Positions 52,603-61,591 are shown, counted from the stretch's first letter. The stretch: 64,000 nt of DNA from ZC4RG30 sp049841155 (GCA_049841155.1 JASGHI010000004.1:372001-436000), one strand, 5' to 3'. Notes: generated from the sequence alone by a model not told the origin. Numbers and translations are program-made.

Positions 52603-53155
52603 TGACATGCCGCCCGATGCGGACGCCGTGCCGCGCCAGCTTCTGATCATCGAGGATGATGCGGATTTCGCGCGTACATTGCGCCGCTCGCTGGAGCGGC
52701 GCGGTTATGCCGTGTTGCAGGCCGATGGTCCGTCCGCGGTGCCGGCTCTGCTGCGAGCACACTCTCCCGGGTTTGCCGTGGTCGACTTGAAGCTTGCGGG
52801 TGGCTCGGGCCTGGAGTGCGTGGAGATGCTGCATGCGCATGACCCGGCCATGCGCATCGTCGTGCTCACCGGCTTTGCCAGCATTGCCACGGCCGTGGAA
52901 GCCATCAAGCTCGGCGCCTGCCACTATCTTGCCAAGCCCGCCAATACCGACGACATCGAACGCGCTTTCGGCCGCACTGCCGGGGATTCCGCGGTGGAGG
53001 TTTCGGGTGCTCCGACCTCGATCAAGAATCTGGAGTGGGAGCGCATCCACGAGATGCTGGTGGCAACCGGCTTCAATATCTCGGAGGCGGCGCGCCGGCT
53101 GGGGATGCACCGCCGCACGCTGGCGCGCAAGATCGGCAAGCGCCGGCTGCGCTGA
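52595..53155 (+). CDS. regA: RegA/PrrA-type response regulator
   Basis: 186 aa. Receiver domain (LLIIEDDADF, phospho-acceptor VVDLKLAGGSG, Lys in YLAKPAN) and a Fis-type helix-turn-helix (GFNISEAARRLGMHRRTLARKIGKR region), the RegA fingerprint. Such regulators control oxidase and respiratory genes in proteobacteria. Placement at the end of the cyo-SURF1 chain suggests feedback control of the oxidase. Overlaps regB by 8 bp. Confidence 0.94.
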   Translation: MADDMPPDADAVPRQLLIIEDDADFARTLRRSLERRGYAVLQADGPSAVPALLRAHSPGFAVVDLKLAGGSGLECVEMLHAHDPAMRIVVLTGFASIATAVEAIKLGACHYLAKPANTDDIERAFGRTAGDSAVEVSGAPTSIKNLEWERIHEMLVATGFNISEAARRLGMHRRTLARKIGKRRLR

Positions 53156-53161
53156 ACGCCG

Positions 53162-54523
53162 TTACGGTTCCCGGCGCGGGGCCCGGTCCGGATCGTCTCC
53201 GCCGTCGTCGAGCACCATGGTCTGCGCATGCTGTCCGGTCTGGCCGGTGTGCCCGGGTGCATGGCCGGCCGGATGGTTGCGCATGTCGATGTACATGAGC
53301 TCGTGGCGTCCGATCACGACCACATCGCCGTCGTTGAGGTTGTGCGTGCGCACGCGCTTGGACTTGACGACGATGCCATTGGTGCTGTTGAGGTCTTCGA
53401 TGACGCAGGCATTGGGCGTGGAGACGATCTGGCAGTGATGCCGGCTCACGAAGCGGCTGTCTATCTGCAGATCGTTGTCGGGCGTGCGGCCGATCACCGT
53501 GCGGCCAGGCCGCAGCGGCAATTCGCCCACGGTGCGGCCATCGGTGACCACCATGATGTGGGCCAGCGGCGCCTCTGCCTGCGCTCCGGATTCATCGGCG
53601 ACCTGCAGCGTCGGTGAGGTTCTGGTGAAGTGCGAATCATCCGCCGCCGGTGCGCTGCTGGAATGAAAGCCGGCAGTGCGCAGGGCTGCGGTCTGCCGGG
53701 CCGCGCGGGTGGCGAAGTCCGGCCATTGCAGCTCCTCGATGGCGGACTCGACATCGGCGGGGGTCACGAAGTCGCGGTCGTGGGTGTAGGCCGCCATCAT
53801 GGCGGTTTCGCACAGCGTGTTCATCAGGCGCGGAACGCCGCCGGTGTAGCGGAAGATGAGGGGATAGCAGGCTTCCTCGAAGATCTGCCGGCCGCCGGAG
53901 CCGGCCACTTCCAGGCGGTGCAGCACGTAGGCATGCATGTCCTGCGCGGACAGCGGCGTCAGGTGGAAACGCAGGCGCACCCGCTGCGCAAGCTGCACCA
54001 GCTCCGGCGAATCCAGCTTGGCGTTGAGCTCCGGCTGGCCCGCAAGGATGATGCGCAGCACCTTCTCCTTGGTGGTCTCTATCCCCGAGAGCATGCGGAC
54101 TTCCTCGAGCACCCGCAGGCTGAGGTTCTGAGCCTCGTCGACGATCAGCAGCACCTTGCGGCCGGCGGCGTACTGCTCGATGAGGAAGTCGTTGAGCGTC
54201 GAGAGCAGTTCCGCCTTCTTCATGTTGAAGGGCGTGAAGCCGAACTGCACCAGCACCGCCTGCAGGAATTCGATGGCCGAGACCTGGGTCTGGTTGATCT
54301 GGGCGACGACCACGTCCTTCTCCAGTTCCCTGAGGAAGGTCTCGATCAGAGTGGTCTTGCCGGCGCCGATCTCTCCGGTGATCACGACGAAGCCGTCGGT
54401 GAACCAGATCGTGGACTCCATGTACGCCTTGGCGCGGGCGTGGTTCTTGCTCAGGTAGAGGAACTGCGGGTCCGGACTGAGCCGGAAGGGCAGCTCCGTG
54501 AGCTTGAAAAGCTCCGTGTACAT
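53162..54523 (-). CDS. ExeA/GspA-type AAA ATPase fused to an FHA domain
   Basis: 453 aa. Residues about 1-270 are an ExeA-like ATPase: PFRLSPDPQFLYLS, Walker A GEIGAGKTT (50-58), Walker B LLIVDEAQN, and a sensor region. After a variable linker (about 280-330) an FHA domain follows (about 335-425) with GRTPDNDLQI, SRFVSRHHCQI and LNSTNGIVV, which binds phosphothreonine. The tail is His/Gly/Asp-rich. Such ATPases energise secretion or surface-assembly machines; an FHA suggests Ser/Thr-kinase control. It lies 5 bp after purK and ends 6 bp from regA. Confidence 0.88.
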   Translation of the reverse strand: MYTELFKLTELPFRLSPDPQFLYLSKNHARAKAYMESTIWFTDGFVVITGEIGAGKTTLIETFLRELEKDVVVAQINQTQVSAIEFLQAVLVQFGFTPFNMKKAELLSTLNDFLIEQYAAGRKVLLIVDEAQNLSLRVLEEVRMLSGIETTKEKVLRIILAGQPELNAKLDSPELVQLAQRVRLRFHLTPLSAQDMHAYVLHRLEVAGSGGRQIFEEACYPLIFRYTGGVPRLMNTLCETAMMAAYTHDRDFVTPADVESAIEELQWPDFATRAARQTAALRTAGFHSSSAPAADDSHFTRTSPTLQVADESGAQAEAPLAHIMVVTDGRTVGELPLRPGRTVIGRTPDNDLQIDSRFVSRHHCQIVSTPNACVIEDLNSTNGIVVKSKRVRTHNLNDGDVVVIGRHELMYIDMRNHPAGHAPGHTGQTGQHAQTMVLDDGGDDPDRAPRREP

Positions 54524-54528
54524 GGCGT

Positions 54529-55623
54529 TCAGATCTTACGGGAATCGATGCGGCGAAGCAGGTTTGCCGAACGCTGACGGGCGCGCGCCGCCGTGGATTC
54601 GATCAGGGTGCAATGCCCCAGCTTGCGGCCCTCGCGCGGCGACTTTCCGTAGTCGTGCAGGTGCAGCGACTTTTCCTTCAGCAGGGCGGCCCGGTCCGGC
54701 ATCCTGCCGATCAGGTTGATCATGGCACTGTGGCCGCGCGCCGCGGTGTCGCCCAGCGGCAGCCCGAGGATGGCGCGCAGATGGTTCTCGAACTGGCTGG
54801 TGTGGGCGCCTTCGATGGTCCAGTGGCCGGAATTGTGCACCCGGGGAGCCATTTCGTTCGCGAACAGCCGGCCCCGGACGACGAAGAACTCGATGGCGAG
54901 CACGCCGACGTAATCGAAGTGGTTGAGCACGCGGCGCATGTGCCGCCTTGCGGCAGCCTCCAGCTGCGGCGCCTTCCAGGGGGCGAGCGTGAGCCGCAGG
55001 ATGCCGTCGCGGTGCAGGTTGCGGTTCAGGGGGTAGATGGCCACTTCGCCGCGCAGGCTGCGCACGCCGATCACCGAGACTTCGTAGTCGAACGGCACCC
55101 ATTGTTCGTACAGCAGCGGCGCGCTGCCCAGCTTCTGCCAGGCGGCTTCGATGTCAGCGGGCTGGCGCAGCACGGACTGGCCCTTGCCGTCGTAGCCCAG
55201 CCGCCGCGTCTTGAGTACGCCGGGCAGCCCCAGCGCCTGCACGGCCTGCTGCAGATCGGCCAGGCTGTCCACTGCCCGGGTGCGGTTGGTCGGAATGCCC
55301 AGTTTTGCGAACAGGGCCTTCTCCGACAGGCGGTCCTGTGCCGTGGCCAGCGCCGCGCGCGGCGGTGCGATGCGGGTGCGCGCTGCGAGGCGCTCCAGCG
55401 CCTCGGCGGGGACGTTTTCCCAGTCGAAAGTGACGACTTCGCAGCGCCCGGCGAGGTCATCGAGCAATGCCGGGTCGGTGAAGCCGCCAAACAGCGAGGG
55501 CGCAACCTGGTGGCCCGGGGTTCCCGGCTCGCGGTCGAGGAACAGGAAATCCTGCCCCAGGGGATAGCCCGCAAGCGCCATCATGCGGCCCAGCTGGCCG
55601 GCTCCGAGAATGCCGACTGTCAT
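54529..55623 (-). CDS. purK: 5-(carboxyamino)imidazole ribonucleotide synthase
   Basis: 364 aa ATP-grasp enzyme: GILGAGQLGRMMALAG, ENVPAEAL, KTRRLGYDGKGQ, EMAPRVHNSGHWT. It converts AIR, ATP and bicarbonate to N5-CAIR in purine synthesis. Overlaps purE by 4 bp. Confidence 0.97.
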   Translation of the reverse strand: MTVGILGAGQLGRMMALAGYPLGQDFLFLDREPGTPGHQVAPSLFGGFTDPALLDDLAGRCEVVTFDWENVPAEALERLAARTRIAPPRAALATAQDRLSEKALFAKLGIPTNRTRAVDSLADLQQAVQALGLPGVLKTRRLGYDGKGQSVLRQPADIEAAWQKLGSAPLLYEQWVPFDYEVSVIGVRSLRGEVAIYPLNRNLHRDGILRLTLAPWKAPQLEAAARRHMRRVLNHFDYVGVLAIEFFVVRGRLFANEMAPRVHNSGHWTIEGAHTSQFENHLRAILGLPLGDTAARGHSAMINLIGRMPDRAALLKEKSLHLHDYGKSPREGRKLGHCTLIESTAARARQRSANLLRRIDSRKI

Positions 55624-56114
55624 GGGTTCTGGCGCGGATCCGGCTGGGTGAGCACGGCTTGCGTCTGCGCCTCGCGGAAACGCTGCAGCGAGGCCGCCAC
55701 CCGCGCATCGGTGAGCGCAATGATGGCCGCGGCGAACAGCGCCGCATTGGCGGCACCGGCGGCGCCGATGGCGAAAGTGGCCACGGGTATCCCCTTGGGC
55801 ATCTGCACGATGGACAGCAGCGAGTCCATGCCCTGCAGGGCTTTGGACTGCACCGGCACGCCGAGCACCGGCACGCGCGTCTTGGCGGCGGTCATGCCGG
55901 GCAGATGGGCGGCGCCGCCGGCGCCGGCGATGATGGCCGCAAGGCCACGCGCCTCGGCCCCCGCGGCGTATTCGAACAGCAGGTCCGGCGTGCGGTGGGC
56001 GGACACCACGCGCACCTCGTGTGCGACGCCCAGTTCGGCGAGGATGTCGGCCGCGGGCTTGAGCGTCTCCCAGTCGGAGCGGGAGCCCATGATGATGCCG
56101 ACCAGTGGTTTCAT
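55620..56114 (-). CDS. purE: N5-CAIR mutase
   Basis: 164 aa with the active-site stretch GIIMGSRSDWETLKPA, SAHRTPDLLFEYA and AGGAAHLPGM. It moves the carboxyl group of N5-CAIR to give CAIR. Overlaps purK downstream and the yjgA-like gene upstream (each ATGA). Confidence 0.97.
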   Translation of the reverse strand: MKPLVGIIMGSRSDWETLKPAADILAELGVAHEVRVVSAHRTPDLLFEYAAGAEARGLAAIIAGAGGAAHLPGMTAAKTRVPVLGVPVQSKALQGMDSLLSIVQMPKGIPVATFAIGAAGAANAALFAAAIIALTDARVAASLQRFREAQTQAVLTQPDPRQNP

Positions 56115-56422
56115 CGTTTCAGTCTAGCATGCGCGTTCTGCGCGTCCGACTGGGCCGCCAGCGCCGCCTCCAGCGCGTCCAGGTCCTCGTGGCGCATCAG
56201 CCTGCCGATGTACTGGAACTGCCGTGCCAGTGCGCCCCGGCTGCGCAGCCGCCGCGCCTCTTCGACGGCCTCGCGCAAGCCTTCCGACAGCGGCAGGGTG
56301 GCGGCCTCGGCGGGCCGCATGCGGACCAGGCGCTCCCCCAGTTTCTGCAGCGCATGGGCCTGGCGTTTGCGCGCGCTCTTGCTGGGCGGCAGTTCGCCGC
56401 CTTCTTCGTCCACTTCGCTCAT
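56111..56422 (-). CDS. yjgA: Short YjgA/DarP-family protein (N-terminal half only)
   Basis: 103 aa. SKSARKRQAHALQKLGERLV, LPLSEGLREAVEEARRL and RQFQYIGRLMRHEDLDAL match the first half of DarP (about 183 aa in E. coli), a 50S-assembly factor. The C-terminal half is missing and the reading frame closes in an ATGA overlap with purE, so it is not a recent frameshift. It diverges from pmbA across 17 bp, as yjgA does in E. coli, supporting orthology. Confidence 0.75.
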   Translation of the reverse strand: MSEVDEEGGELPPSKSARKRQAHALQKLGERLVRMRPAEAATLPLSEGLREAVEEARRLRSRGALARQFQYIGRLMRHEDLDALEAALAAQSDAQNAHARLKR

Positions 56423-56426
56423 GCCG

Positions 56427-56432
56427 TATAGT
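56427..56432 (+). promoter_or_regulatory. Candidate leaderless -10 box TATAGT for pmbA
   Basis: TATAGT ends exactly 7 nt before ATG 56440; the gap GTGCCTC holds no Shine-Dalgarno. Confidence 0.55.
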
Positions 56433-56439
56433 GTGCCTC

Positions 56440-57786
56440 ATGGATCAAGCCGTCGATGCATCGCGCATCCCCGAACTCAAGGACATCATCGATTTCACAT
56501 TGCGCGAGGCCCGCGCCGCCGGCGCCACGCAGGCGGAAGCCGATGCCAGCCTGCAGCGCGGCCTGAATGTCACCGTACGCCTGGGCGAAGTGGAGACCAT
56601 CGAATACCAGCGCGACCGGGCGCTGGCGATCACGGTGTACTTCGACGGGCGCAAGGGCTCGGCCAGCAGCGCAGACCTGCGCCCGGCGGCCGTGCGCGAG
56701 ATGGTGGCCAAGGCCTGCAGCATTGCCCGGCGCACGGCGCGCGATGAGTTCGCCGGCCTCGCCGATGCCGAAGACATGGCGCGCGAGATACCGGACCTGT
56801 CCCTGGAGCATCCCTGGGAGATCACCCCCGAGCAGGCCATCGATCTGTCGAAGAGCTGCGAGGCCGCCGGGCTCGCGGTGGACCGGCGGCTGACCAACTC
56901 CGAGGGAGCGTCGGTATCCTCGCACCGCGGCGTGCGCGTGTACGGCAATTCGCATGGCTTCCTGGCCGGCTACGGCAGCACCAGCCACAGCATCAGCTGC
57001 GTGCTGCTGGCGCAGTCGGGCGACGACATGCAGCGCGACTACTGGTATTCCGCGGCCCGTTCCGCTGATGAACTCGAAGCCGTGGAACGCATCGGCCGCC
57101 GTGCAGGCGAGCGGGCCGTGGCGCGCCTCGGAGCGCGCCAGATCGCCACGCGGCGCGCGCCGGTGGTATTCGCACCGGAACTGGCGCGCGGCTTCTTCGG
57201 CCACCTGGTATCGGCGGTGCGCGGCTCCAGCCAGTACCGCCGTTCGTCCTTCCTGCTCAATGCGCTGGGTGAGCAGGTGCTGCCGCCGAGCATCCGCATG
57301 CGCGAGCAGCCGCATCTGCTGCGCGGCCTCGCGAGCAGTCCCTTCGACGGCGAAGGCGTCGCCACGCGCGACAGCGATCTGGTGACCGACGGCGTGCTGC
57401 AGCGCTATGTGCTCGGCAGCTATTCGGCGCGCAAGCTGGGCCTGAAGACCACGGGCAATGCGGGCGGCATCCACAATCTCATCGTCACCGATGCGCGCGG
57501 CGCGCCCACGCTGCCGCAACTGCTGCGCACGATGGGCGAGGGTTTCTATGTCACCGAGCTCATGGGGCAGGGCGTGAACGGCGTGACGGGCGACTATTCC
57601 CGGGGCGCTTCCGGCTACTGGGTGCAGGGCGGCGAGTGCGTGCATCCGGTGCACGAGGTGACCATCGCGGGCAACCTGCGTGCCATGCTCTCGGGCGTGG
57701 CCGCCATCGGTTCGGATGTGGACGTGCATGGCGCAGTACGCTGCGGTTCAGTGCTGCTCGGCGAGGTGACGATCGCCGGCAACTGA
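56440..57786 (+). CDS. pmbA: Metalloprotease subunit PmbA/TldE
   Basis: 448 aa. Sequence is of the TldD/PmbA family but has no HExxxH site, as expected of the TldE partner. MGQGVNGVTGDYSRGASGYWVQGG and EVTIAGN at the end are family signatures. It works with TldD (40.5 kb). The gene is single and ends 31 bp from yihY. Confidence 0.96.
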   Translation: MDQAVDASRIPELKDIIDFTLREARAAGATQAEADASLQRGLNVTVRLGEVETIEYQRDRALAITVYFDGRKGSASSADLRPAAVREMVAKACSIARRTARDEFAGLADAEDMAREIPDLSLEHPWEITPEQAIDLSKSCEAAGLAVDRRLTNSEGASVSSHRGVRVYGNSHGFLAGYGSTSHSISCVLLAQSGDDMQRDYWYSAARSADELEAVERIGRRAGERAVARLGARQIATRRAPVVFAPELARGFFGHLVSAVRGSSQYRRSSFLLNALGEQVLPPSIRMREQPHLLRGLASSPFDGEGVATRDSDLVTDGVLQRYVLGSYSARKLGLKTTGNAGGIHNLIVTDARGAPTLPQLLRTMGEGFYVTELMGQGVNGVTGDYSRGASGYWVQGGECVHPVHEVTIAGNLRAMLSGVAAIGSDVDVHGAVRCGSVLLGEVTIAGN

Positions 57787-57817
57787 GGCCGGCATCTGAA
57801 TCCCGCACAGGGCCGGT

Positions 57818-59131
57818 TCAGCGTCCGGCAGCGTCCGCCACCAGGTCCGCCAGCGTCCGTCCGCCGCAGGCCTCGCGCCAGGCGCGCTCCACGGCCTGCT
57901 GCAGCTGCTGCACGCCCGGCGCCGAGAGCTGCGCGTGCGGTACGCGGCCGGTGCCGCGCGAGCGCGTGCTGTCGATGATCTGTTCCAGCAGGATGCCGCG
58001 CGTCTCGCGCGCCGGGAACAGGCGGCCGTCCTCGGACTGGGTCACGAGCCCCGAGTGCTCGAGGTTTTCCACCACATCGGCGATGGCGATGCCCGGCAAC
58101 GCCAGCGCCCGGCTCAGCGAATCGATGGTCCACGGCGCCTGTCCGCCCTGGTGCGCCTGGCCGATGCGCAGCATCACGTCCAGTGCCAGCCTTTCCTGTT
58201 CGCTGTGCGACAGCCGCAGCAGCGAATGCCCGAGCCGCAGGTAGGTGGGGTTCTGCACGTAGAAGGCCAGCTGTGCGCCGGCTAGCAGGATCAGCCACCC
58301 GAGATAGGTCCACAGCAGCATGGCGACGACGATGGCGAAGCCGGCGTAGACCAGCGTGAGCCGCGAGGTGTAGATCACCATCGTCGTGAACAGCTTGCCG
58401 GTGGCCGCCCAGAAGAAGCCGGCGGTCACGGCACCGATCAGCGCCGGCCTGAGCCGCACACGCGTGTTCGGCAGCAGCACGTACAGCGCCGTGAACAGCC
58501 CCGTGACGATGACGTAAGGCGCGGCCTGGATCGCCATGTGCAGCAGCAGCCGGCCCAGCGCGAAGCTGCCGGCGCCGTGGCTGGCCACGCCTTCGAAGGC
58601 GAGTTTGGTGAAGGCGATGACGGCGGCGATCACCAGCGGTCCGATGATCAGCAATGCAATGTATTCGGTGATGCGGCGGGGAATGCTGCGCGCGCGCTGC
58701 ACGCGCCACACGAAGTTGAAACTGTCCTCGACCTTCTTGACCGTGCCCACCAGCGTCCACAGCAGCAGCGCCAGACCGACGATGCCGACGATGCCGCCGC
58801 GCACGTTGTCGGCGAACTGCATGAGGCGGTGGGTGATCTGGGGCGCCGCTTCGCCGATGGGGCGGAAGAACTCCAGGATCAGTGGCTCGAGGTCGCGGTG
58901 TGCGCCGAAGGCCTTCAGTACGGCGAAGCTCAGTGCCACTGCCGGGATCAGCGCCAGCAGCGTCGCGTAGACCAGCCCGGTGGCGCGCAGGTTCAGCTCG
59001 CCGCCGAGCAGGTCGCGGACGATGGCGTAGGGGTAGCGCAGCGCGCGCAGCAGCGTCGCCAGCGGCGTGTCACGCTGGGAATGGGGGCCGAACAGCCCGC
59101 TGTCGAGGAAGTTCCAGATGGCCTGCCACAT
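57818..59131 (-). CDS. YihY/BrkB-type membrane protein with a C-terminal winged-helix region
   Basis: 437 aa. About six membrane helices (residues 40-270) with YATLLALIPAVALSFAVLK and LLWTYLGWLILLAGAQLAFYVQNP are of the former RNase BN/YihY family. The last about 140 residues are soluble and include a winged-helix-like stretch (LALPGIAIADVVENLEHSGLV). Function is uncertain. It follows purC by 24 bp on the same strand. Confidence 0.88.
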   Translation of the reverse strand: MWQAIWNFLDSGLFGPHSQRDTPLATLLRALRYPYAIVRDLLGGELNLRATGLVYATLLALIPAVALSFAVLKAFGAHRDLEPLILEFFRPIGEAAPQITHRLMQFADNVRGGIVGIVGLALLLWTLVGTVKKVEDSFNFVWRVQRARSIPRRITEYIALLIIGPLVIAAVIAFTKLAFEGVASHGAGSFALGRLLLHMAIQAAPYVIVTGLFTALYVLLPNTRVRLRPALIGAVTAGFFWAATGKLFTTMVIYTSRLTLVYAGFAIVVAMLLWTYLGWLILLAGAQLAFYVQNPTYLRLGHSLLRLSHSEQERLALDVMLRIGQAHQGGQAPWTIDSLSRALALPGIAIADVVENLEHSGLVTQSEDGRLFPARETRGILLEQIIDSTRSRGTGRVPHAQLSAPGVQQLQQAVERAWREACGGRTLADLVADAAGR

Positions 59132-59155
59132 GCGCAGGGACTTGCAGGACGCGGG

Positions 59156-60058
59156 TCAGCCCGCGGCAGGACCAGTGAGGCGGCGCAGCGCTTCGGCGTA
59201 CTTGGCAGCGGTGTGTTCGATCACCTGCGCCGGAAGCCGCGGCCCCGGCGCCTGCTTGTTCCAGTCCAGGGTCTCGAGGTAGTCGCGCACGTACTGCTTG
59301 TCGAAGCTCGGCGGGCTGCTGCCGACGGCATAGCTCTCCGCTGCCCAGAAGCGCGAGGAATCCGGCGTCAGCGCCTCGTCGATCAGCAGCAGCTGGCCAT
59401 CGGGCGCGAGGCCGAACTCGAATTTGGTGTCGGCGATGATGATGCCGCGCGCGGCGGCATGCTCGGCCGCGAAGCGGTACAGCGCGATCGCGGCATCACG
59501 CACCCGGGCGGCGAGCCCGGCGCCGATCAGGCGCTCGACCTCGCCGTAGCTGATGTTCTCGTCATGATCGCCCACGGCTGCCTTGGTGGCCGGCGTGAAC
59601 AGGATCTGCGGCAGCTTTTCTGCAAGGCGCAGCCTGCGCGGCAGCTCGATGCCGCAGACGCCGCCGGTGGCCTGGTACTCCTTCCAGCCCGAACCGATCA
59701 GGTAGCCGCGCACCACGGCTTCGACCGGCAGGGCCTTGAGCCGCCTTGCCACCACGCTGCGGCCCTGCAGCGGCGTGCGCTCGGCCGCATCGGGAACGAT
59801 GCTTTCCAGCGGCCGGTCGAGCAGGTGGTTGGGGATGATGTGGCCGGTTCGCGCAAACCAGAAATTCGAGATGCTGTTGAGCATGCAGCCCTTGCCCGGG
59901 ATGGGGTCGGGCAGCACCACGTCGAAAGCCGAGAGGCGGTCGGTGGCGACGATCAGCAGGCTGTCATCGTCGATGGCGTAGACATCCCGTACCTTGCCGC
60001 GGTGGAGCAGCGGCAGGCCGGACAGGCGGGTTTCGTGGACTGCGGGCGGGGTGGTCAT
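59156..60058 (-). CDS. purC: SAICAR synthetase
   Basis: 300 aa: HRGKVRDVYAIDD, SAFDVVLPDPIPGKG, VEAVVRGYLIGSGWKEY, ADTKFEFG. It joins CAIR and aspartate. Longer than the 237-aa E. coli form and more like the eukaryotic/alpha-type length. It faces djlA across 23 bp. TATGGT 11 nt before the ATG is a possible -10, giving a very short leader. Confidence 0.97.
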   Translation of the reverse strand: MTTPPAVHETRLSGLPLLHRGKVRDVYAIDDDSLLIVATDRLSAFDVVLPDPIPGKGCMLNSISNFWFARTGHIIPNHLLDRPLESIVPDAAERTPLQGRSVVARRLKALPVEAVVRGYLIGSGWKEYQATGGVCGIELPRRLRLAEKLPQILFTPATKAAVGDHDENISYGEVERLIGAGLAARVRDAAIALYRFAAEHAAARGIIIADTKFEFGLAPDGQLLLIDEALTPDSSRFWAAESYAVGSSPPSFDKQYVRDYLETLDWNKQAPGPRLPAQVIEHTAAKYAEALRRLTGPAAG

Positions 60059-60068
60059 GAAGGCTTGC

Positions 60069-60074
60069 TACCAT
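60069..60074 (+). promoter_or_regulatory. Candidate leaderless -10 box TACCAT for djlA
   Basis: TACCAT fits TANNNT and ends exactly 7 nt before ATG 60082. Four of six consensus bases; no Shine-Dalgarno between. Confidence 0.4.
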
Positions 60075-60081
60075 AAACCAT

Positions 60082-60846
60082 ATGCAGTGGACCGGAAAAC
60101 TGATTGGTGGCGCACTGGGGGCCTTCCTGGGCCCGGTGGGCATTGCCGTCGGCGCCCTGATCGGACACCAGTACGATCAGGCTGTCTCGCGGCGTGGCGC
60201 GCGCCCGGTCGGCGAGCAGCTGTTCTGCAGCACCTTCCGCGTGATGGGTCACGTGGCCAAGGCCGATGGCCGCGTCACCGAACGGGAGATCGAAGCCGCC
60301 CGCGCCGTGATGCAGTCGCTGCGGCTGGATGCGCAGCAGACGCGCGCGGCGATCGATCTCTTCACGGCCGGCAAGGCGCTGCAGTTCGATCCCGATGCCG
60401 AGGTTGCCGAGCTGCGCGCAGCGGCCCGCGGGCGCCCGGAGATCCTGCGCGTCTTCCTCGAGATCCAGCTGCGCTTCGCGCTGCGCGGCAACGACATGTC
60501 GGGCGCCACGAGGGAGCGGGTGGCCCGCGTGGCGGCAGGCCTGGGCGTGGATGCCGCGCTGTTTGCGCGCATGGAAGCCGCGCTGCGTGGCGCGGGCCAG
60601 GGCATGGAGCAGGGCGGGGCCAGCCATGAGGCCCGCGTGGCGGCGGCCTACCGCACGCTGGAAGTGGATGCCACGGTGACGGATGCGGAGCTCACGCGCG
60701 CCTACCGGCGCCTCATGAGCCGCCATCATCCGGACAAGCTCAAGGCCAATGGCCTGCCGGACTCCATGCTCGAACATGCCAAGCAGCGCACCCAGGCCAT
60801 CCAGGAGAGCTACGAACTGCTGCGCCGGCAGCGCGGACTGGCCTAG
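60082..60846 (+). CDS. djlA: DnaJ-like membrane-anchored co-chaperone DjlA
   Basis: 254 aa. An N-terminal membrane segment (LIGGALGAFLGPVGIAVGALIGH), a TerB-like helical middle and a C-terminal J domain with the HPD motif in RHHPDKLKANGL. It stimulates DnaK at the inner membrane. Rpe starts 10 bp downstream but has its own promoter candidate. Confidence 0.95.
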   Translation: MQWTGKLIGGALGAFLGPVGIAVGALIGHQYDQAVSRRGARPVGEQLFCSTFRVMGHVAKADGRVTEREIEAARAVMQSLRLDAQQTRAAIDLFTAGKALQFDPDAEVAELRAAARGRPEILRVFLEIQLRFALRGNDMSGATRERVARVAAGLGVDAALFARMEAALRGAGQGMEQGGASHEARVAAAYRTLEVDATVTDAELTRAYRRLMSRHHPDKLKANGLPDSMLEHAKQRTQAIQESYELLRRQRGLA

Positions 60847-60849
60847 ACT
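60844..60849 (+). promoter_or_regulatory. Candidate leaderless -10 box TAGACT for rpe
   Basis: TAGACT includes the djlA stop TAG and ends exactly 7 nt before ATG 60857; the gap GCGCCCC lacks a ribosome-binding site. Confidence 0.4.
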
Positions 60850-60856
60850 GCGCCCC

Positions 60857-61555
60857 ATGGCACATCTGGCTCCGCTGATCGCACCCTCCATCCTCTCCGC
60901 GGATTTTGCCCGGCTGGGAGAAGAGGTGGACGCGGTGATCGCCGCCGGCGCCGACGTGGTGCACTTCGATGTGATGGACAACCACTACGTCCCGAACCTC
61001 ACCATCGGGCCGCTGGTCTGCGAGGCGCTGCGCCGCCATGGCGTCACCGCGCCGATCGACGTGCACCTGATGGTCAAGCCCGTCGACCGCATCATTCCCG
61101 ACTTCGCAAAGGCCGGCGCCAGCTGGATCAGCTTCCACCCGGAAGCCAGCGAGCATGTCGACCGCACCATCGGCCTGATCCGCGAGCATGGCTGCCGTCC
61201 CGGCCTGGTGCTGAATCCGGCAACGCCGCTGGACTGGCTGGACTACACGCTGGAGCAGATCGACCTGGTGCTCGTCATGTCGGTCAATCCGGGGTTCGGC
61301 GGCCAGAAGTTCATTCCGGAGGCACTGCGCAAGATCCGGGCCGTGCGCCGGCTCATCGATGAGCGCGGCCGGGAAGTGCGCCTGGAAGTCGATGGCGGCG
61401 TGAAGGCCGACAACATCGAGGCGATTGCCCGCGCCGGCGCCGACACCTTCGTGGCGGGCTCGGCAATCTTCGGGCAGAAGGACTACGGCGCCGTGATCCG
61501 CGCCATGCGTGAAGCCATTGCCGCAGGTGGGCGGCCGCTGCCGCTGCGGGCTTGA
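60857..61555 (+). CDS. rpe: Ribulose-phosphate 3-epimerase
   Basis: 232 aa TIM barrel: APSILSADFARLG, VVHFDVMDNHYVPNLTIGP, MSVNPGFGGQKFIP and LEVDGGVKADN hold the metal and catalytic aspartates. It interconverts ribulose- and xylulose-5-phosphate in the pentose phosphate pathway. Confidence 0.98.
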   Translation: MAHLAPLIAPSILSADFARLGEEVDAVIAAGADVVHFDVMDNHYVPNLTIGPLVCEALRRHGVTAPIDVHLMVKPVDRIIPDFAKAGASWISFHPEASEHVDRTIGLIREHGCRPGLVLNPATPLDWLDYTLEQIDLVLVMSVNPGFGGQKFIPEALRKIRAVRRLIDERGREVRLEVDGGVKADNIEAIARAGADTFVAGSAIFGQKDYGAVIRAMREAIAAGGRPLPLRA

Positions 61556-61563
61556 ACCAGGCG

Positions 61564-61582
61564 CCGGCCCTTCAGAGGCCGG
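61564..61582. terminator. Hairpin between convergent rpe and crp
   Basis: CCGGCC and GGCCGG form a 6-bp GC stem with a 7-nt loop, 9 bp after rpe and 10 bp before the crp end. No T-run accompanies it, so it is at best a weak bidirectional terminator. Confidence 0.35.
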
Positions 61583-61591
61583 GCCAGCGCA

